64,000 bases of DNA from Azospirillum canadense (lineage in GTDB: Bacteria; Pseudomonadota; Alphaproteobacteria; Azospirillales; Azospirillaceae), in the NCBI RefSeq assembly GCF_025961225.1, contig NZ_JAOQNG010000001.1:1215001-1279000 (forward strand), read 5' to 3'. Below, piece after piece: positions 25,240-33,825 of this stretch (positions are counted from its first letter, which is position 1; each line of letters opens with the position of its first letter). The position numbers were made by a program, and so were the translations under genes. Under the pieces are notes generated by a model that saw nothing but the letters and a program-made list of their open reading frames with translations, was not told the origin of the DNA and made no database searches.

Positions 25240-28146
25240 ATGCCCGGTCCGGCCATGCCAAGCGGTCGGACCGGGTGCCGCGACACCGCCCCTCCGACGC
25301 GCAAGGCCGACCCGCTCATCATGCTGAGGTCCACCAGACCCGACCTGCCCGCGTCCGATCCGGCCGTGCCCGAACTGGGCACGTCCGAGCGGGGCGACGG
25401 TGTCGCCGAGCCGTCGCGGCGCTTCGACGGGCGCCTTGCACTGCTCGCCCTGCTGGCCTGCCTGCTGCTGACCGTCCTGGCCTGGCGCGAGACCACCCAG
25501 ACCGTGCAGGACGATGCCGAAGGCCACTTCACGGTGCGGGTCACGGAACTGCACCAGCGCCTGGAAAACCACATCCAGACCTACGTCCAGGTGGCGCGGT
25601 CGGCGGCCGCCCTCTACACCGCCTTTCCCGACGTGCAGCGGGCGGAGTGGAACCGCTTCGTGGACGGCCTCGCCTTGTCCGAGCGCTATCCCGGCATCCA
25701 GGGCATCGCCTTCGCCCGCCGGGTCGACCCGTCCAACGCCGCGGCCGTGACCGGGGCCGCCCGGGCCGATGGGATCGGCCATTTCCGGATCTGGCCGGAC
25801 GCCGGCGGGCCGGAGCGCGTGGTCAACCTCTACGCCGCCCCGGCGACCGAAACGAACCTGCGCGCGCTGGGCTACGACATGCTGTCCGAGCCGATCCGCC
25901 GCACCGCCGTCGAGCAGGCACGCGACTCGGGCGAGCCGTCGATCACCCGGGCCATCCAGCTGAAGATCGACGAGGGCAATTCGCCGTCGCCGGCCTTCAT
26001 CGTATTCCAGGCGGTCTACCGCGACGGCCAGCAGCCCCGCAGCGTGGAGGAGCGCCGCGCGACCTTCGTCGGCGTCGTGCTGACCCCGATCCGCATCGTT
26101 CCGCTAGCCAACGCGGTGTTCGGGCCGGGCGTCACCGACGTCGCGGCGACCCTCTACGAAGGGCGGCTGGCCGACGCCGACTTCCCGCTCTACCGCAGCC
26201 GCGCCCCGTCGCCCGAAAAGCCGGACCTGGTGGCGGAGCGCGAACTCACCTTCGGGAACCGCGTCTGGACCGTGCGCTACGAAAGCCGGCCCGGCTTCGC
26301 CCTGGAAACGGAAAGCTGGAAGCCGCCGCTGGTCCTCGCCGTCGGCCTGACGCTCAGCGCCTTCCTGACGACGCTGCTCTGGGCGCTGACGGCCACGCGG
26401 CGCCGGGCGCTGGAAATAGCCGGGCAAATCACCGCCTCCCTGCGCCGGCGCGAGGCGGAGCTGGACCAACTCTTCAACGAGGCGCCGCTCGGCATCGCGC
26501 TGATCGGCGAGGACGCCAAGCTGCTCGACTGCAACCCGGCCTTCGCTCGCGCGGTGGGCGCGCCACGCGACGGGCTGATCGGGCTCGACGCGAAACTGCG
26601 GGCGCAGGACCCCGCGCTGGCCGCGGCCATCGACGCCGCCATCGGCGGCGAGAGCGTGCGGCTGGAGGTCGACCAGCTGCTGCTGGCCGGCGGGCGGCAC
26701 AGCCATTTCACCGTGCACCTCCAGCCGGTCGCCACGCCGGACGACCCGCCCTTCGTCATGGCCTTCGTGGAGGACATCGGCGACAAGCGCCGGGCGGAGC
26801 AGCACATCCATTACCTCGCCCATTACGACGCGCTGACCGGTCTGCCGAACCGCGTGCTGTTGTTCGATCGCATCGGGCAGGCGGCCAAGCAGGCGCGGCG
26901 CGACGGCACGAAGGTGGCGGTGCTGTTCATCGACCTCGACCGCTTCAAGGTGATCAACGACAGCCTCGGCCATTCCTTCGGCGACGAGGTGCTGCGGTCG
27001 GTGGCGCGCCGGCTGCACGGGGGCTTGCGCGACTCCGACACGGTCGGACGCCTGGGCGGCGACGAGTTCCTGATCGTGGCGCCCCAGCTCCACCAGGCGG
27101 CCGACGCCGCGGCGGTGGCGGAGAAGGTGCTGCTTCAGCTCTCCAGCCCCTTCGCCGTCGGCGGGCAGAGCTTCGTGGTGTCGCCCAGCATCGGCATCAG
27201 CCTGTTCCCCGACGACGCGGAGGACGCGGAGGGGCTGATCCGCTGCGCCGACATCGCGATGTACAACGCCAAGGACGGCGGCCGGAACGCCTACCGCTTC
27301 GTCACCCGCGAGATGGGCGCTCGCTCCCGCGAGCGGCTGGACCTGGAGGCGGCGCTGCGCCGCGCCCTGCACAACGGCGAATTGTTCATCGTCTACCAGC
27401 CGCAGGTCCGCATTTCCGACGACCAGGTGGTCGGGGTGGAGGCGCTGGTGCGCTGGCGCCATCCGGAGGCGGGGCTGATCATGCCCAACCGCTTCCTGCC
27501 CATCGCGGAGGAGACGGGCCTCGTCCAGGGCATCGGTGACTGGGTGCTGAACGAGGTGTGCCAGCAGATCCGCCGCTGGAAGGACCACATCGGCCTGTCG
27601 ATCCCCGTGGCCGTCAACATCTCCGGCCAGCAGTTCCGCGACGGCCAGCTGCCGGCCAAGGTCGCCGCGGCGCTGGACAGCAACGGGCTGGACGGGCGGG
27701 AGCTGGAGATCGAGGTGACCGAGGGCACCCTGATCGACGACATCCCCGCCGTCTCCACCCTGCGCGCGCTGAAGGAGCGCGGGTGCCTGATCGCGCTGGA
27801 CGACTTCGGCACCGGCTACTCCTCGCTCAGCTACCTGCACCGCTTCCCGATCGACAAGCTGAAGATCGACCGTTCCTTCATCCACGACCTGGAGCAGGCG
27901 GGTGTGGGCGACTCCATCCCGCGCGCCATCGTCGGCCTCGGCCGCAGCCTCGGCCTGTCGGTCGTGGCGGAGGGCGTGGAGACGGAGGTGCAGCTCCAGC
28001 TCCTGCGCAGCCTGAAATGCGAGAGCTTCCAGGGCTACCTGTTCAGCCGGCCGGTCCCGGCGGAGGAACTGGAACCGGTCCTGGCCGTCCGCGCCGCCCG
28101 CGGCGGCCACCACCCGGCCCGCGTCCCCCTAAGCACGTCCCCCTAA
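25240..28146 (+). CDS. CHASE-PAS-GGDEF-EAL cyclic di-GMP enzyme
   Basis: A 968-residue inner-membrane receptor that makes and/or breaks cyclic di-GMP. In order: TM1 (about 64-82), periplasmic CHASE domain (about 107-290), TM2 (about 364-387), PAS (about 403-510), GGDEF (about 527-687) and EAL (about 697-950). The cyclase motif GRLGGDEF is intact, with an I-site R-D-S-D five residues before it. The EAL domain has VEALVRWRHP, EVTEGTL, DDFGTGYSSL and KIDRSFI, so phosphodiesterase activity is plausible too. The ATG at 25240 is my choice; a GTG one codon earlier and an ATG at 25321 are alternatives. The 3' end runs into a 14-bp tandem repeat. Confidence 0.92.
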   Translation: MPGPAMPSGRTGCRDTAPPTRKADPLIMLRSTRPDLPASDPAVPELGTSERGDGVAEPSRRFDGRLALLALLACLLLTVLAWRETTQTVQDDAEGHFTVRVTELHQRLENHIQTYVQVARSAAALYTAFPDVQRAEWNRFVDGLALSERYPGIQGIAFARRVDPSNAAAVTGAARADGIGHFRIWPDAGGPERVVNLYAAPATETNLRALGYDMLSEPIRRTAVEQARDSGEPSITRAIQLKIDEGNSPSPAFIVFQAVYRDGQQPRSVEERRATFVGVVLTPIRIVPLANAVFGPGVTDVAATLYEGRLADADFPLYRSRAPSPEKPDLVAERELTFGNRVWTVRYESRPGFALETESWKPPLVLAVGLTLSAFLTTLLWALTATRRRALEIAGQITASLRRREAELDQLFNEAPLGIALIGEDAKLLDCNPAFARAVGAPRDGLIGLDAKLRAQDPALAAAIDAAIGGESVRLEVDQLLLAGGRHSHFTVHLQPVATPDDPPFVMAFVEDIGDKRRAEQHIHYLAHYDALTGLPNRVLLFDRIGQAAKQARRDGTKVAVLFIDLDRFKVINDSLGHSFGDEVLRSVARRLHGGLRDSDTVGRLGGDEFLIVAPQLHQAADAAAVAEKVLLQLSSPFAVGGQSFVVSPSIGISLFPDDAEDAEGLIRCADIAMYNAKDGGRNAYRFVTREMGARSRERLDLEAALRRALHNGELFIVYQPQVRISDDQVVGVEALVRWRHPEAGLIMPNRFLPIAEETGLVQGIGDWVLNEVCQQIRRWKDHIGLSIPVAVNISGQQFRDGQLPAKVAAALDSNGLDGRELEIEVTEGTLIDDIPAVSTLRALKERGCLIALDDFGTGYSSLSYLHRFPIDKLKIDRSFIHDLEQAGVGDSIPRAIVGLGRSLGLSVVAEGVETEVQLQLLRSLKCESFQGYLFSRPVPAEELEPVLAVRAARGGHHPARVPLSTSP

Positions 28147-28163
28147 GCACGTCCCCTTAAGCG
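28122..28163. repeat. 14-bp tandem repeat across a stop codon
   Basis: CGTCCCCCTAAGCA occurs twice, then a third, slightly diverged copy. The TAA of the second copy is the stop codon of the GGDEF-EAL gene; the TAA of the first copy is out of frame. Copy-number change would alter the C-terminal residues. Confidence 0.8.
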
Positions 28164-28171
28164 CGGCCCGA

Positions 28172-29356
28172 TCAGCGCGGAAAGGTGACCTCGCTTTCCT
28201 CCGCCGCCTGCCAAGCCGGCTTGGCGTTGTGGCCCAGCGTCCGGTGGCCGCCGTTTTCCGAATAGTAATCCTCCCGGAAACGGCCGTGCTCGCGGTGCCC
28301 CAGGCGCCGCGCCCGGTGCCGATCCTCGCCCCGATGTTCGCCGTACCCGCCGCGCACCCAGCCGCGCGACATCGCCGCCCCCGCCAGCACGCCGACGCCG
28401 GCCAGCAGAGCGACGGTCATCCACGGGTGCATCTGCGCTTCGGTGTAGAAGCTCGTTTCGCGGACGAAACGGTGCCGCCCCGCACGCTCGCGGCCGTCAT
28501 CGCCGTGGGAGTGCAGGGCGTCGTTCCGCGCCCGCAACGGCCCGCCGGAGCGCGTGGCCCGCGTCACCGCCCGTTCCATGACATAGTCGGTGATCCGCGG
28601 CGCAAAGGTCTCGGCCAGCGAGAACAGCTTGGCCCCGCCGCCGACATACATGTCGCGCATCGGGGTCTGGGCGCAGTGGCAGATGGCCTTGGCAACGAGG
28701 TCCGGCGCGTAGACCGGCGGCGGGTTGCTCGGCTCCACGTCCATCAGGTTCTTTGCGTGCTCCTCGTACAGCGTGTCGATGGCCGCCGGCTTGATCAGCG
28801 TGACGGAGATCGGGACGCCGTCGGCCTCCAGCTCCATCCGCAGCGCGTCGGTGAAGCCCTTCACCGCGTGCTTGGTCGCGGAATAGGCGCCCTGCAAGGG
28901 CACGGAGCGGTCGGACACGACGCTGCCCAGGTTGATCAGCGCGCCGCCGTGCCGGCGCAGGTGCGGGATGGCGGCCAGCGACCCGTTGACCACGCCCCAA
29001 TAATTGGTCTCGAACAGGCGCCGGTGATCTTCCATCGGGGTGTCGATGACCTTGCCGTAGATCGACACGCCGGCGTTGTTCACCCACGTGTCGATGCGCC
29101 CGTGGGTGCGGACCGCCAGGTCGGCGAGCTGGCGCAGCTCTTCCGGGTTGGCGACGTCGGCCACGCAATGGACGGCGTCGCCGCCCTCACCGCGGATCTC
29201 CTCCGCGACGCGGGCGAGCGCCTCGCGGTCGCGGGCGGCCAGAACGACCTTCGCCCCCTGGCGCGCGGCCATGCGGGCGGTGGCGAGCCCGATGCCGCTG
29301 GACGCGCCGGTGATGACGATGACTTGCTCTTCGATGGGCTTCAGCTGCAGGCGCAT
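28172..29356 (-). CDS. SDR-family oxidoreductase with C-terminal membrane segment
   Basis: A 394-residue short-chain dehydrogenase/reductase. The Rossmann motif is VIVITGASSGIGLATAR near the N-terminus, NNAGVSIYG follows, the catalytic pair is in GAYSATKHAVKGF (Tyr-x3-Lys), and the Ser is in LINLGSVVSD. After the usual SDR core (about 290 residues) there is an extra C-terminal region with one membrane segment (MTVALLAGVGVLAGAAM) and a His/Arg-rich tail, so it is probably tail-anchored. The ATG at 29356 is preceded by GAGGGGG. The substrate is unknown. It diverges from a hemerythrin gene. Confidence 0.88.
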   Translation of the reverse strand: MRLQLKPIEEQVIVITGASSGIGLATARMAARQGAKVVLAARDREALARVAEEIRGEGGDAVHCVADVANPEELRQLADLAVRTHGRIDTWVNNAGVSIYGKVIDTPMEDHRRLFETNYWGVVNGSLAAIPHLRRHGGALINLGSVVSDRSVPLQGAYSATKHAVKGFTDALRMELEADGVPISVTLIKPAAIDTLYEEHAKNLMDVEPSNPPPVYAPDLVAKAICHCAQTPMRDMYVGGGAKLFSLAETFAPRITDYVMERAVTRATRSGGPLRARNDALHSHGDDGRERAGRHRFVRETSFYTEAQMHPWMTVALLAGVGVLAGAAMSRGWVRGGYGEHRGEDRHRARRLGHREHGRFREDYYSENGGHRTLGHNAKPAWQAAEESEVTFPR

Positions 29357-29588
29357 GGTTGGCCCCCTCGGTGGTTGGGCTCCGGTCCCGCGCGGCGGAC
29401 GCCAGAGCGGTTTGCGGAGTGAACAGCGTCGCGCGCATCCTGTTACGTCCAGAAGTGCTGCCACCGGGGTGCCCCGCCAGAGCCCAAGCCAGGACCCGAA
29501 CGCGCGGCGGAACACGGCCGCGCCCGCCGGGGTTCTTGCTGTCGAGACCGCCCCGTCGGGCATCACACACAGCAACGGGATACAGGCG

Positions 29589-30044
29589 ATGACGATCTAC
29601 GACCGGATCAAGCAGGACCACGACACCGTCCGCGACCTGCTCGAAAAGGCCGAAAAGGGCGGCGCGAACGTCCGCAGCGTCTACGAGGACCTTCAGCGCG
29701 AACTCTGGGCCCACGGCAAGGTGGAGGAGGCGGTCTTCTACCAGGCCCTCTCCAAGGCCAAGAACGCGAAGGAGGAGACGGTCGAGGGCCTGAACGAGCA
29801 CCACATGATCAACGGCTTGCTCGACGAGCTGAACGCCATGCCGGCCGAGGGCACCGCCTGGAAGGCGAAGCTCCAGGTCCTGGGCGAGATCGTCCGCCAC
29901 CACCTGGACGAGGAGGAGGAGGAACTGTTCGAGGAGGCCGAGAAGGCGCTCGACGACAAGCGCGCCAAGGAACTCGGCACCCTCTACGCCGACCGCAAGA
30001 AGCACATGATGGCCGCGCTCGCCCCCCTGCCGAAGAGCGCGTGA
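29589..30044 (+). CDS. Hemerythrin-domain protein
   Basis: A 151-residue four-helix-bundle protein of the HHE type, which binds a di-iron centre and usually senses or carries O2 or reacts with nitric oxide. Candidate ligands are spaced as in the family: DRIKQDHDTVRDLL, LWAHGKVEEAVFY, LNEHHMINGLLDEL and VRHHLDEEEEELF. The C-terminus is KKHMMAALA. It is likely monocistronic, with a terminator-like structure right after it. Confidence 0.9.
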   Translation: MTIYDRIKQDHDTVRDLLEKAEKGGANVRSVYEDLQRELWAHGKVEEAVFYQALSKAKNAKEETVEGLNEHHMINGLLDELNAMPAEGTAWKAKLQVLGEIVRHHLDEEEEELFEEAEKALDDKRAKELGTLYADRKKHMMAALAPLPKSA

Positions 30045-30060
30045 TACAGAGGCTGGGGCG

Positions 30061-30124
30061 CGACCGGAGCGAGCGCAGAAGCGATTCTGCAACCTTGCGC
30101 ACCGCCACATCCGGTCGTATTTTA
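30061..30124 (+). terminator. Branched terminator-like hairpin after the hemerythrin gene
   Basis: CGACCGGA (30061-30068) pairs with TCCGGTCG (30110-30117), enclosing GCAGAA / TTCTGC with a GCGA loop, and is followed by TATTTT. Its position right after the stop codon fits a terminator. Confidence 0.5.
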
Positions 30125-30449
30125 GGAGGGGAGGAAGCCGGGGCCTAGCCCCAGCTCCCCCACCTTCAGATCAGGTAGTCGACGGCGAGGCAGACTGTTC
30201 ATCCCCTCGCCGTCTTCCTGAACTTCAGGCTAAAGCGCAGCCTTTTCAGCATGGCTTTGCCCTCCTGAACGTCCGACGGGAACATTCCCGCCTGACGCGT
30301 GCATGTTTATGACTTTTTCGCGCGACAGGAAATCCGGCGCGGCGCGATGCCGCAGCGTTCTAGCTCGTGCTGCGGTCGAAGGGGAGTCACGCGTAATCGT
30401 TGAGCGATGGTAAGGTTTGAGCATCAATCCCTTGCCAAAGTGTTCCCAT
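30125..30449. other. Gap between hemerythrin and SIR2-TPR genes, structured, no clear gene
   Basis: The left part is rich in inverted repeats: GGGGC-CTA-GCCCC near 30140, and GACGGCGAGG (30181-30190) pairing with CCTCGCCGTC (30205-30214). On the minus strand, CAGGAGGGCAAAGCC precedes an ATG at 30252 that opens a 17-codon frame (MLKRLRFSLKFRKTARG) ending at 30199. Its stop overlaps the ATG of a 26-codon frame ending at 30122. These could be leader peptides or chance frames over a structured RNA. The right part (30260-30449) shows no feature I can name; it must hold the promoter of the SIR2-TPR gene. Confidence 0.4.
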
Positions 30450-32348
30450 ATGCCTTCAAGACGCGAGCTTCCTCTGGACGAATTCGTCCGAGAGTTTTTC
30501 CAGCACGTCATCGATTACCGGACACGCTACGCCTTTTTCCTCGGCGCCGGCTGTTCCTACTCGTCGAACATCCCGCTGGCCGGCGACTTGGTGCGGGATC
30601 TCTGGCTGCCCAAGCTTATGCGCAAAAAGACTGGTAAGACCGGCGATTCGAACGCCTGGGCGGCGTCGGTGTTCGAGGGATACACGCGCAAGACCGCCGC
30701 CACATTCTATGGGCCGGTGATCGAGCAGTTGTTCCGCTTCCCCGAACACCGCCAGCAGGAAATCGACAGCATCGTCCGCGACAAGCAACCGGGCTTCGGC
30801 TATGGCGCGCTCGCCAAGCTGATGACCCACGAGAAGGCTGGCCCTTGCTGCAACGTGGTGCTGACCACCAACTTCGACGACCTCGTCGCCGATTCGCTCT
30901 ACCTCTACGGCAACGCCCGCCCACTGGTCATCGGTCACGAGGCGCTGATTCACTTCGTTCGCGTTACGAGCAGTAACCCGCTGGTGGTCAAACTGCACGG
31001 CGACCACCAACTCGCCCCGAAGAACACGAGCGTCGAAACTAAGGAATTGGCCGGTTCAGTGGAGGCCGCACTGGGGAACCTCCTGTCGGAAAGCGGCCTC
31101 GTCTTCGTTGGCTATGCCGGCGGCGACGCGAGCATCACGAAAGCCCTGTCCAACCTCCCGCCCACCAGCCTTCGCGGTGGCGTCTACTGGGTCAACGACA
31201 CTTGGCCCGACGGTGCCTTCGGGGAATGGCTCGACCGTCGCGAGGCGATCTGGGTCCGGCACCTGGACTTCGACGAACTGATGCTGATGCTGCACGTCGA
31301 ATTCGATCTGCCAAATCCAGACGACTCCCGTTTCCGCCGGCTGATGGAAGAGCACAACCAGACCTTCGAAAAACTCCACCGCAAGATTTTCGCGACCGAT
31401 GCCGAAGAAGCGGCGCCCTTGAAGCAGGCGGCTGAGACGGTGGCGAAGAAATTTCCATCGGCGCAGGCTGCTCTGATGGACGCCTATGCGCATGAAAAGA
31501 CGGCGCCCGAGAAGGCCGTTGCGCTGTATCGGGAAGCGCTTGAGGAGTTTCCGAGCGATGCCAGTTTGCTTGGGCAGTTCTCGGCTTTTCTTCATCGCCA
31601 AGGTGCCGGTGACGAAGCTGAAATTCACTACAAGCGGGCGTTGGAAGCCGATCCCAAGAACGCTATCAACCTCGGCAACTTCGCGCGGTTCTTGGCGACT
31701 ATCCGGGGCGACCATGACGGGGCGGAGCGTCTGTACCAGCAGGCGGTCGAAGCCGATCCCAAGCACGCCAACATCCTCGGCAACTATGCCAATTTCCTGA
31801 CAAAGATCCGGGGCAACCATGACGGGGCGGAGCGTCTGTACCAACAGACGGCGGAGGCCGATCCGAAGAACGCCAACAATCTCGGTCGCTACGCTCTGTT
31901 CCTGAAGAACATCCGGGGCGACCATGACGGCTCGGAGCGTCTGTACCAACAGGCGGTGGAAGCTGATCCCAAGCACGCCAACAACCTCAGCAATTATGCG
32001 GGCCTTCTATTCACGCGCGGGATGATAAACGAAGGTGAGGAGCGGCTCGTGCAATGCGAAGGTGTGGCGACGGATCCCGCATTGCTCCTCGAATGCCGGT
32101 TTTACCGACTCTGTCATTTGGCGAGGAGCGACGACGAACGGGCGACCGCTCTATCGGTGATCCGGCGCGACATCGACGCCGGTGTTCGGTCTCTGAGCTT
32201 CGACCTGTCCGGCAACGTGGCGCGGGCGGTCAACGACGGCCACCCGTGGCCGGCGTTGCTGGATTGTTTGGCCAAGGTAATTGCCAAGCGCGCCGACGCG
32301 GCGGAACTGGAGAGCTTCCCGGAATGGCGGGTTGCCGAGCAGCCTTGA
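30450..32348 (+). CDS. SIR2-domain protein with TPR-like repeats, candidate anti-phage NADase
   Basis: A 632-residue protein. The N-terminal SIR2_2-type domain (about 20-290) has the NAD-binding GAGCS at 32-36, the TTNFD motif with N141 and D143, and H183 in KLHGD. FVGYAGGD lies near 220. The Asn and His needed for NAD hydrolysis in defence sirtuins are both there. The C-terminal half (about 340-600) has TPR-like helical repeats, including three near-identical 35-residue units. Domain order matches defence proteins in which SIR2 depletes NAD after a partner domain senses phage. The gene stands alone, with more AT-rich codons (an ATA, TTT and CTT codons) than its neighbours, suggesting transfer. 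The ATG at 30450 has only a weak ribosome binding site; a TTG at 30417 is an alternative. Confidence 0.85.
   Translation: MPSRRELPLDEFVREFFQHVIDYRTRYAFFLGAGCSYSSNIPLAGDLVRDLWLPKLMRKKTGKTGDSNAWAASVFEGYTRKTAATFYGPVIEQLFRFPEHRQQEIDSIVRDKQPGFGYGALAKLMTHEKAGPCCNVVLTTNFDDLVADSLYLYGNARPLVIGHEALIHFVRVTSSNPLVVKLHGDHQLAPKNTSVETKELAGSVEAALGNLLSESGLVFVGYAGGDASITKALSNLPPTSLRGGVYWVNDTWPDGAFGEWLDRREAIWVRHLDFDELMLMLHVEFDLPNPDDSRFRRLMEEHNQTFEKLHRKIFATDAEEAAPLKQAAETVAKKFPSAQAALMDAYAHEKTAPEKAVALYREALEEFPSDASLLGQFSAFLHRQGAGDEAEIHYKRALEADPKNAINLGNFARFLATIRGDHDGAERLYQQAVEADPKHANILGNYANFLTKIRGNHDGAERLYQQTAEADPKNANNLGRYALFLKNIRGDHDGSERLYQQAVEADPKHANNLSNYAGLLFTRGMINEGEERLVQCEGVATDPALLLECRFYRLCHLARSDDERATALSVIRRDIDAGVRSLSFDLSGNVARAVNDGHPWPALLDCLAKVIAKRADAAELESFPEWRVAEQP
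31707..32002 (+). repeat. Three 105-bp coding repeats (TPR-like units)
   Basis: The block beginning GACCATGACGGGGCGGAGCG recurs at exact 105-bp steps (at about 31711, 31816 and 31921) with few changes, encoding 35-residue units of the RGDHDGAERLYQQAVEADPK type. High DNA identity indicates recent duplication or gene conversion within the ORF. Confidence 0.85.
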
Positions 32349-32351
32349 TAT

Positions 32352-32457
32352 CCTCTCCCACCCCGCGAGTGTTAGGGTGCTCCCGAGGATCAGCGCCATT
32401 ATGCTTGCGTGACCCTCATCCGGTCCTTTGGGCCACCGTCTCCCGGGGCGGGAGAGG
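32352..32457. repeat. Degenerate palindromic element after the SIR2-TPR gene
   Basis: CCTCTCCCACCCCG (32352-32365) and CGGGGCGGGAGAGG (32444-32457) are near-perfect inverted repeats about 80 bp apart, with TTAGGGTG and CCCTCATC remnants between them. It looks like a decayed copy of the element at 12.5 kb. Confidence 0.6.
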
Positions 32458-32664
32458 GTTCGATGCCAGCACGCGGTCGCCATCGAACCGCACGGCGTCC
32501 ATGCAGCTTGCCGCAATCCACCGCATCGTGATAGGCTTTTATTCCCTTAAACCGCAACTGCAAAGCGCCCAGACCCCGAATGAAACATCACGTGTTTCAC
32601 CGTTTCATAGTGTTTCATTCTGTCCCATAAACCCTCTCCCGCCCCCGCAACGCAAGCCGCCCCC
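32458..32664. other. Non-coding stretch upstream of folP with GTTTCA repeats
   Basis: No gene is seen. Near 32580 the inverted pair TGAAACA / TGTTTCA is separated by five bases and followed by two further GTTTCA copies about 10-12 bp apart (to about 32618), ending some 45 bp before the folP start. This has the look of a repeated operator. The rest holds no structure I can name. Confidence 0.45.
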
Positions 32665-33825
32665 ATGCCCCCGACCGCTAAGCCAGCCGCCAAACCCGCC
32701 CCGAAATCCGCCGCCGGATCGCTGGCATCCTTCTGCCCCTGGGCCGCGGGGGAGGAGGGTGTGCGCGTCTATCTGCGCCCGGTTGGGCTGCTGCCCATCG
32801 CGGCGTGGGAGACGGGGGCGGCCGTGCCGCTCGCCGGGGGGCGGTTCGCCTTCTCCATGGCCGAACTCATCGTCCGCAAGGGGCCCCGCATCGAGCGCGC
32901 CTTCGCGCCGCTGTCGGAGATCATGGCCTGGGGGTGGGAGCGCGGGCGCGCGGTGGCGGAGGTGCTGGACCAGCGGCTCGCCGCGCTGACGCGGGCGCGG
33001 GCGCCCTTTGGCGGGCTGGACCTCGGGCGGCCGGCCATCATGGGGATCGTCAACGTCACGCCGGACAGCTTCTCCGATGGCGGCGACTTCTTTGACGCCA
33101 ACGCCGCCATCGCCCATGGCGAGGCGCTGCTGGAGGAGGGGGCCGACCTGCTCGACGTCGGCGGCGAGTCGACCCGCCCCGGCTCGGCCGCCGTGCCGCC
33201 GGAGGAAGAGGAGGCTCGCGTCCTGCCCGTCGTCCGCCACTTCGCGGCGAAGGGGGCCTTGGTCTCCGTCGACACGCGGCACGCGCGGGTCATGCGCGCC
33301 GCGCTGGACGCCGGCGCCCGCATCATCAACGACGTCGCGGGCTTGCGCGACTCCGGCGCCCTGCCGCTGGTGGCGGAGCGGGGTGCGCCCGTCGTGCTGA
33401 TGCACATGCGGGGGGAGGACCCCGGCACCATGCAGCAGAACCCGGTCTACGAGGACGCCGCGCTCGACGTGTTCGACTGGCTGGCCGGCCGGGTCGAGGC
33501 TTGCCGCGCCGCCGGCCTGCCGCTGGACTCCATCGCGGTCGATCCGGGCATCGGCTTCGGCAAGACGCTGCAGCACAACCTGGACATCCTGCGCCACACC
33601 GCGCTGTACCACGGGCTCGGCTGCCCGGTCCTGATCGGGCTGTCGCGCAAGGGCTTCATCAGCAAACTGTCGCGCGGCGAGGCGCCGAAGGACCGGCTGG
33701 GCGGCTCGCTCGCCGCCGGGCTGGAGACGCTGAACCAGGGCGCGCAGATCCTGCGGGTCCACGACGTCGCGCAAACGGCGCAGGCCCGCGCCGTCTGGGA
33801 GGGGTTGCACCCCGCGAAATCATAA
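32665..33825 (+). CDS. folP: Dihydropteroate synthase
   Basis: Joins p-aminobenzoate to 6-hydroxymethyl-dihydropterin diphosphate in folate synthesis; cytoplasmic TIM barrel. Signature segments are MGIVNVTPDSFSDGG, DVGGESTRPGS, IINDVAG, DPGIGFGKT and LIGLSRKGFI. At 386 residues it carries an N-terminal extension of about 110 residues before the barrel (GVRVYLRPVGLL and SMAELIVRKGPRIERAF), a form common in alphaproteobacteria. glmM and thiD follow on the same strand. Confidence 0.95.
   Translation: MPPTAKPAAKPAPKSAAGSLASFCPWAAGEEGVRVYLRPVGLLPIAAWETGAAVPLAGGRFAFSMAELIVRKGPRIERAFAPLSEIMAWGWERGRAVAEVLDQRLAALTRARAPFGGLDLGRPAIMGIVNVTPDSFSDGGDFFDANAAIAHGEALLEEGADLLDVGGESTRPGSAAVPPEEEEARVLPVVRHFAAKGALVSVDTRHARVMRAALDAGARIINDVAGLRDSGALPLVAERGAPVVLMHMRGEDPGTMQQNPVYEDAALDVFDWLAGRVEACRAAGLPLDSIAVDPGIGFGKTLQHNLDILRHTALYHGLGCPVLIGLSRKGFISKLSRGEAPKDRLGGSLAAGLETLNQGAQILRVHDVAQTAQARAVWEGLHPAKS

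Noticed and set aside
31707..32002. Regular 105-bp repeats considered as a CRISPR array.
   Set aside because: Repeats are coding, contiguous without spacers of constant length, and encode TPR-like units.
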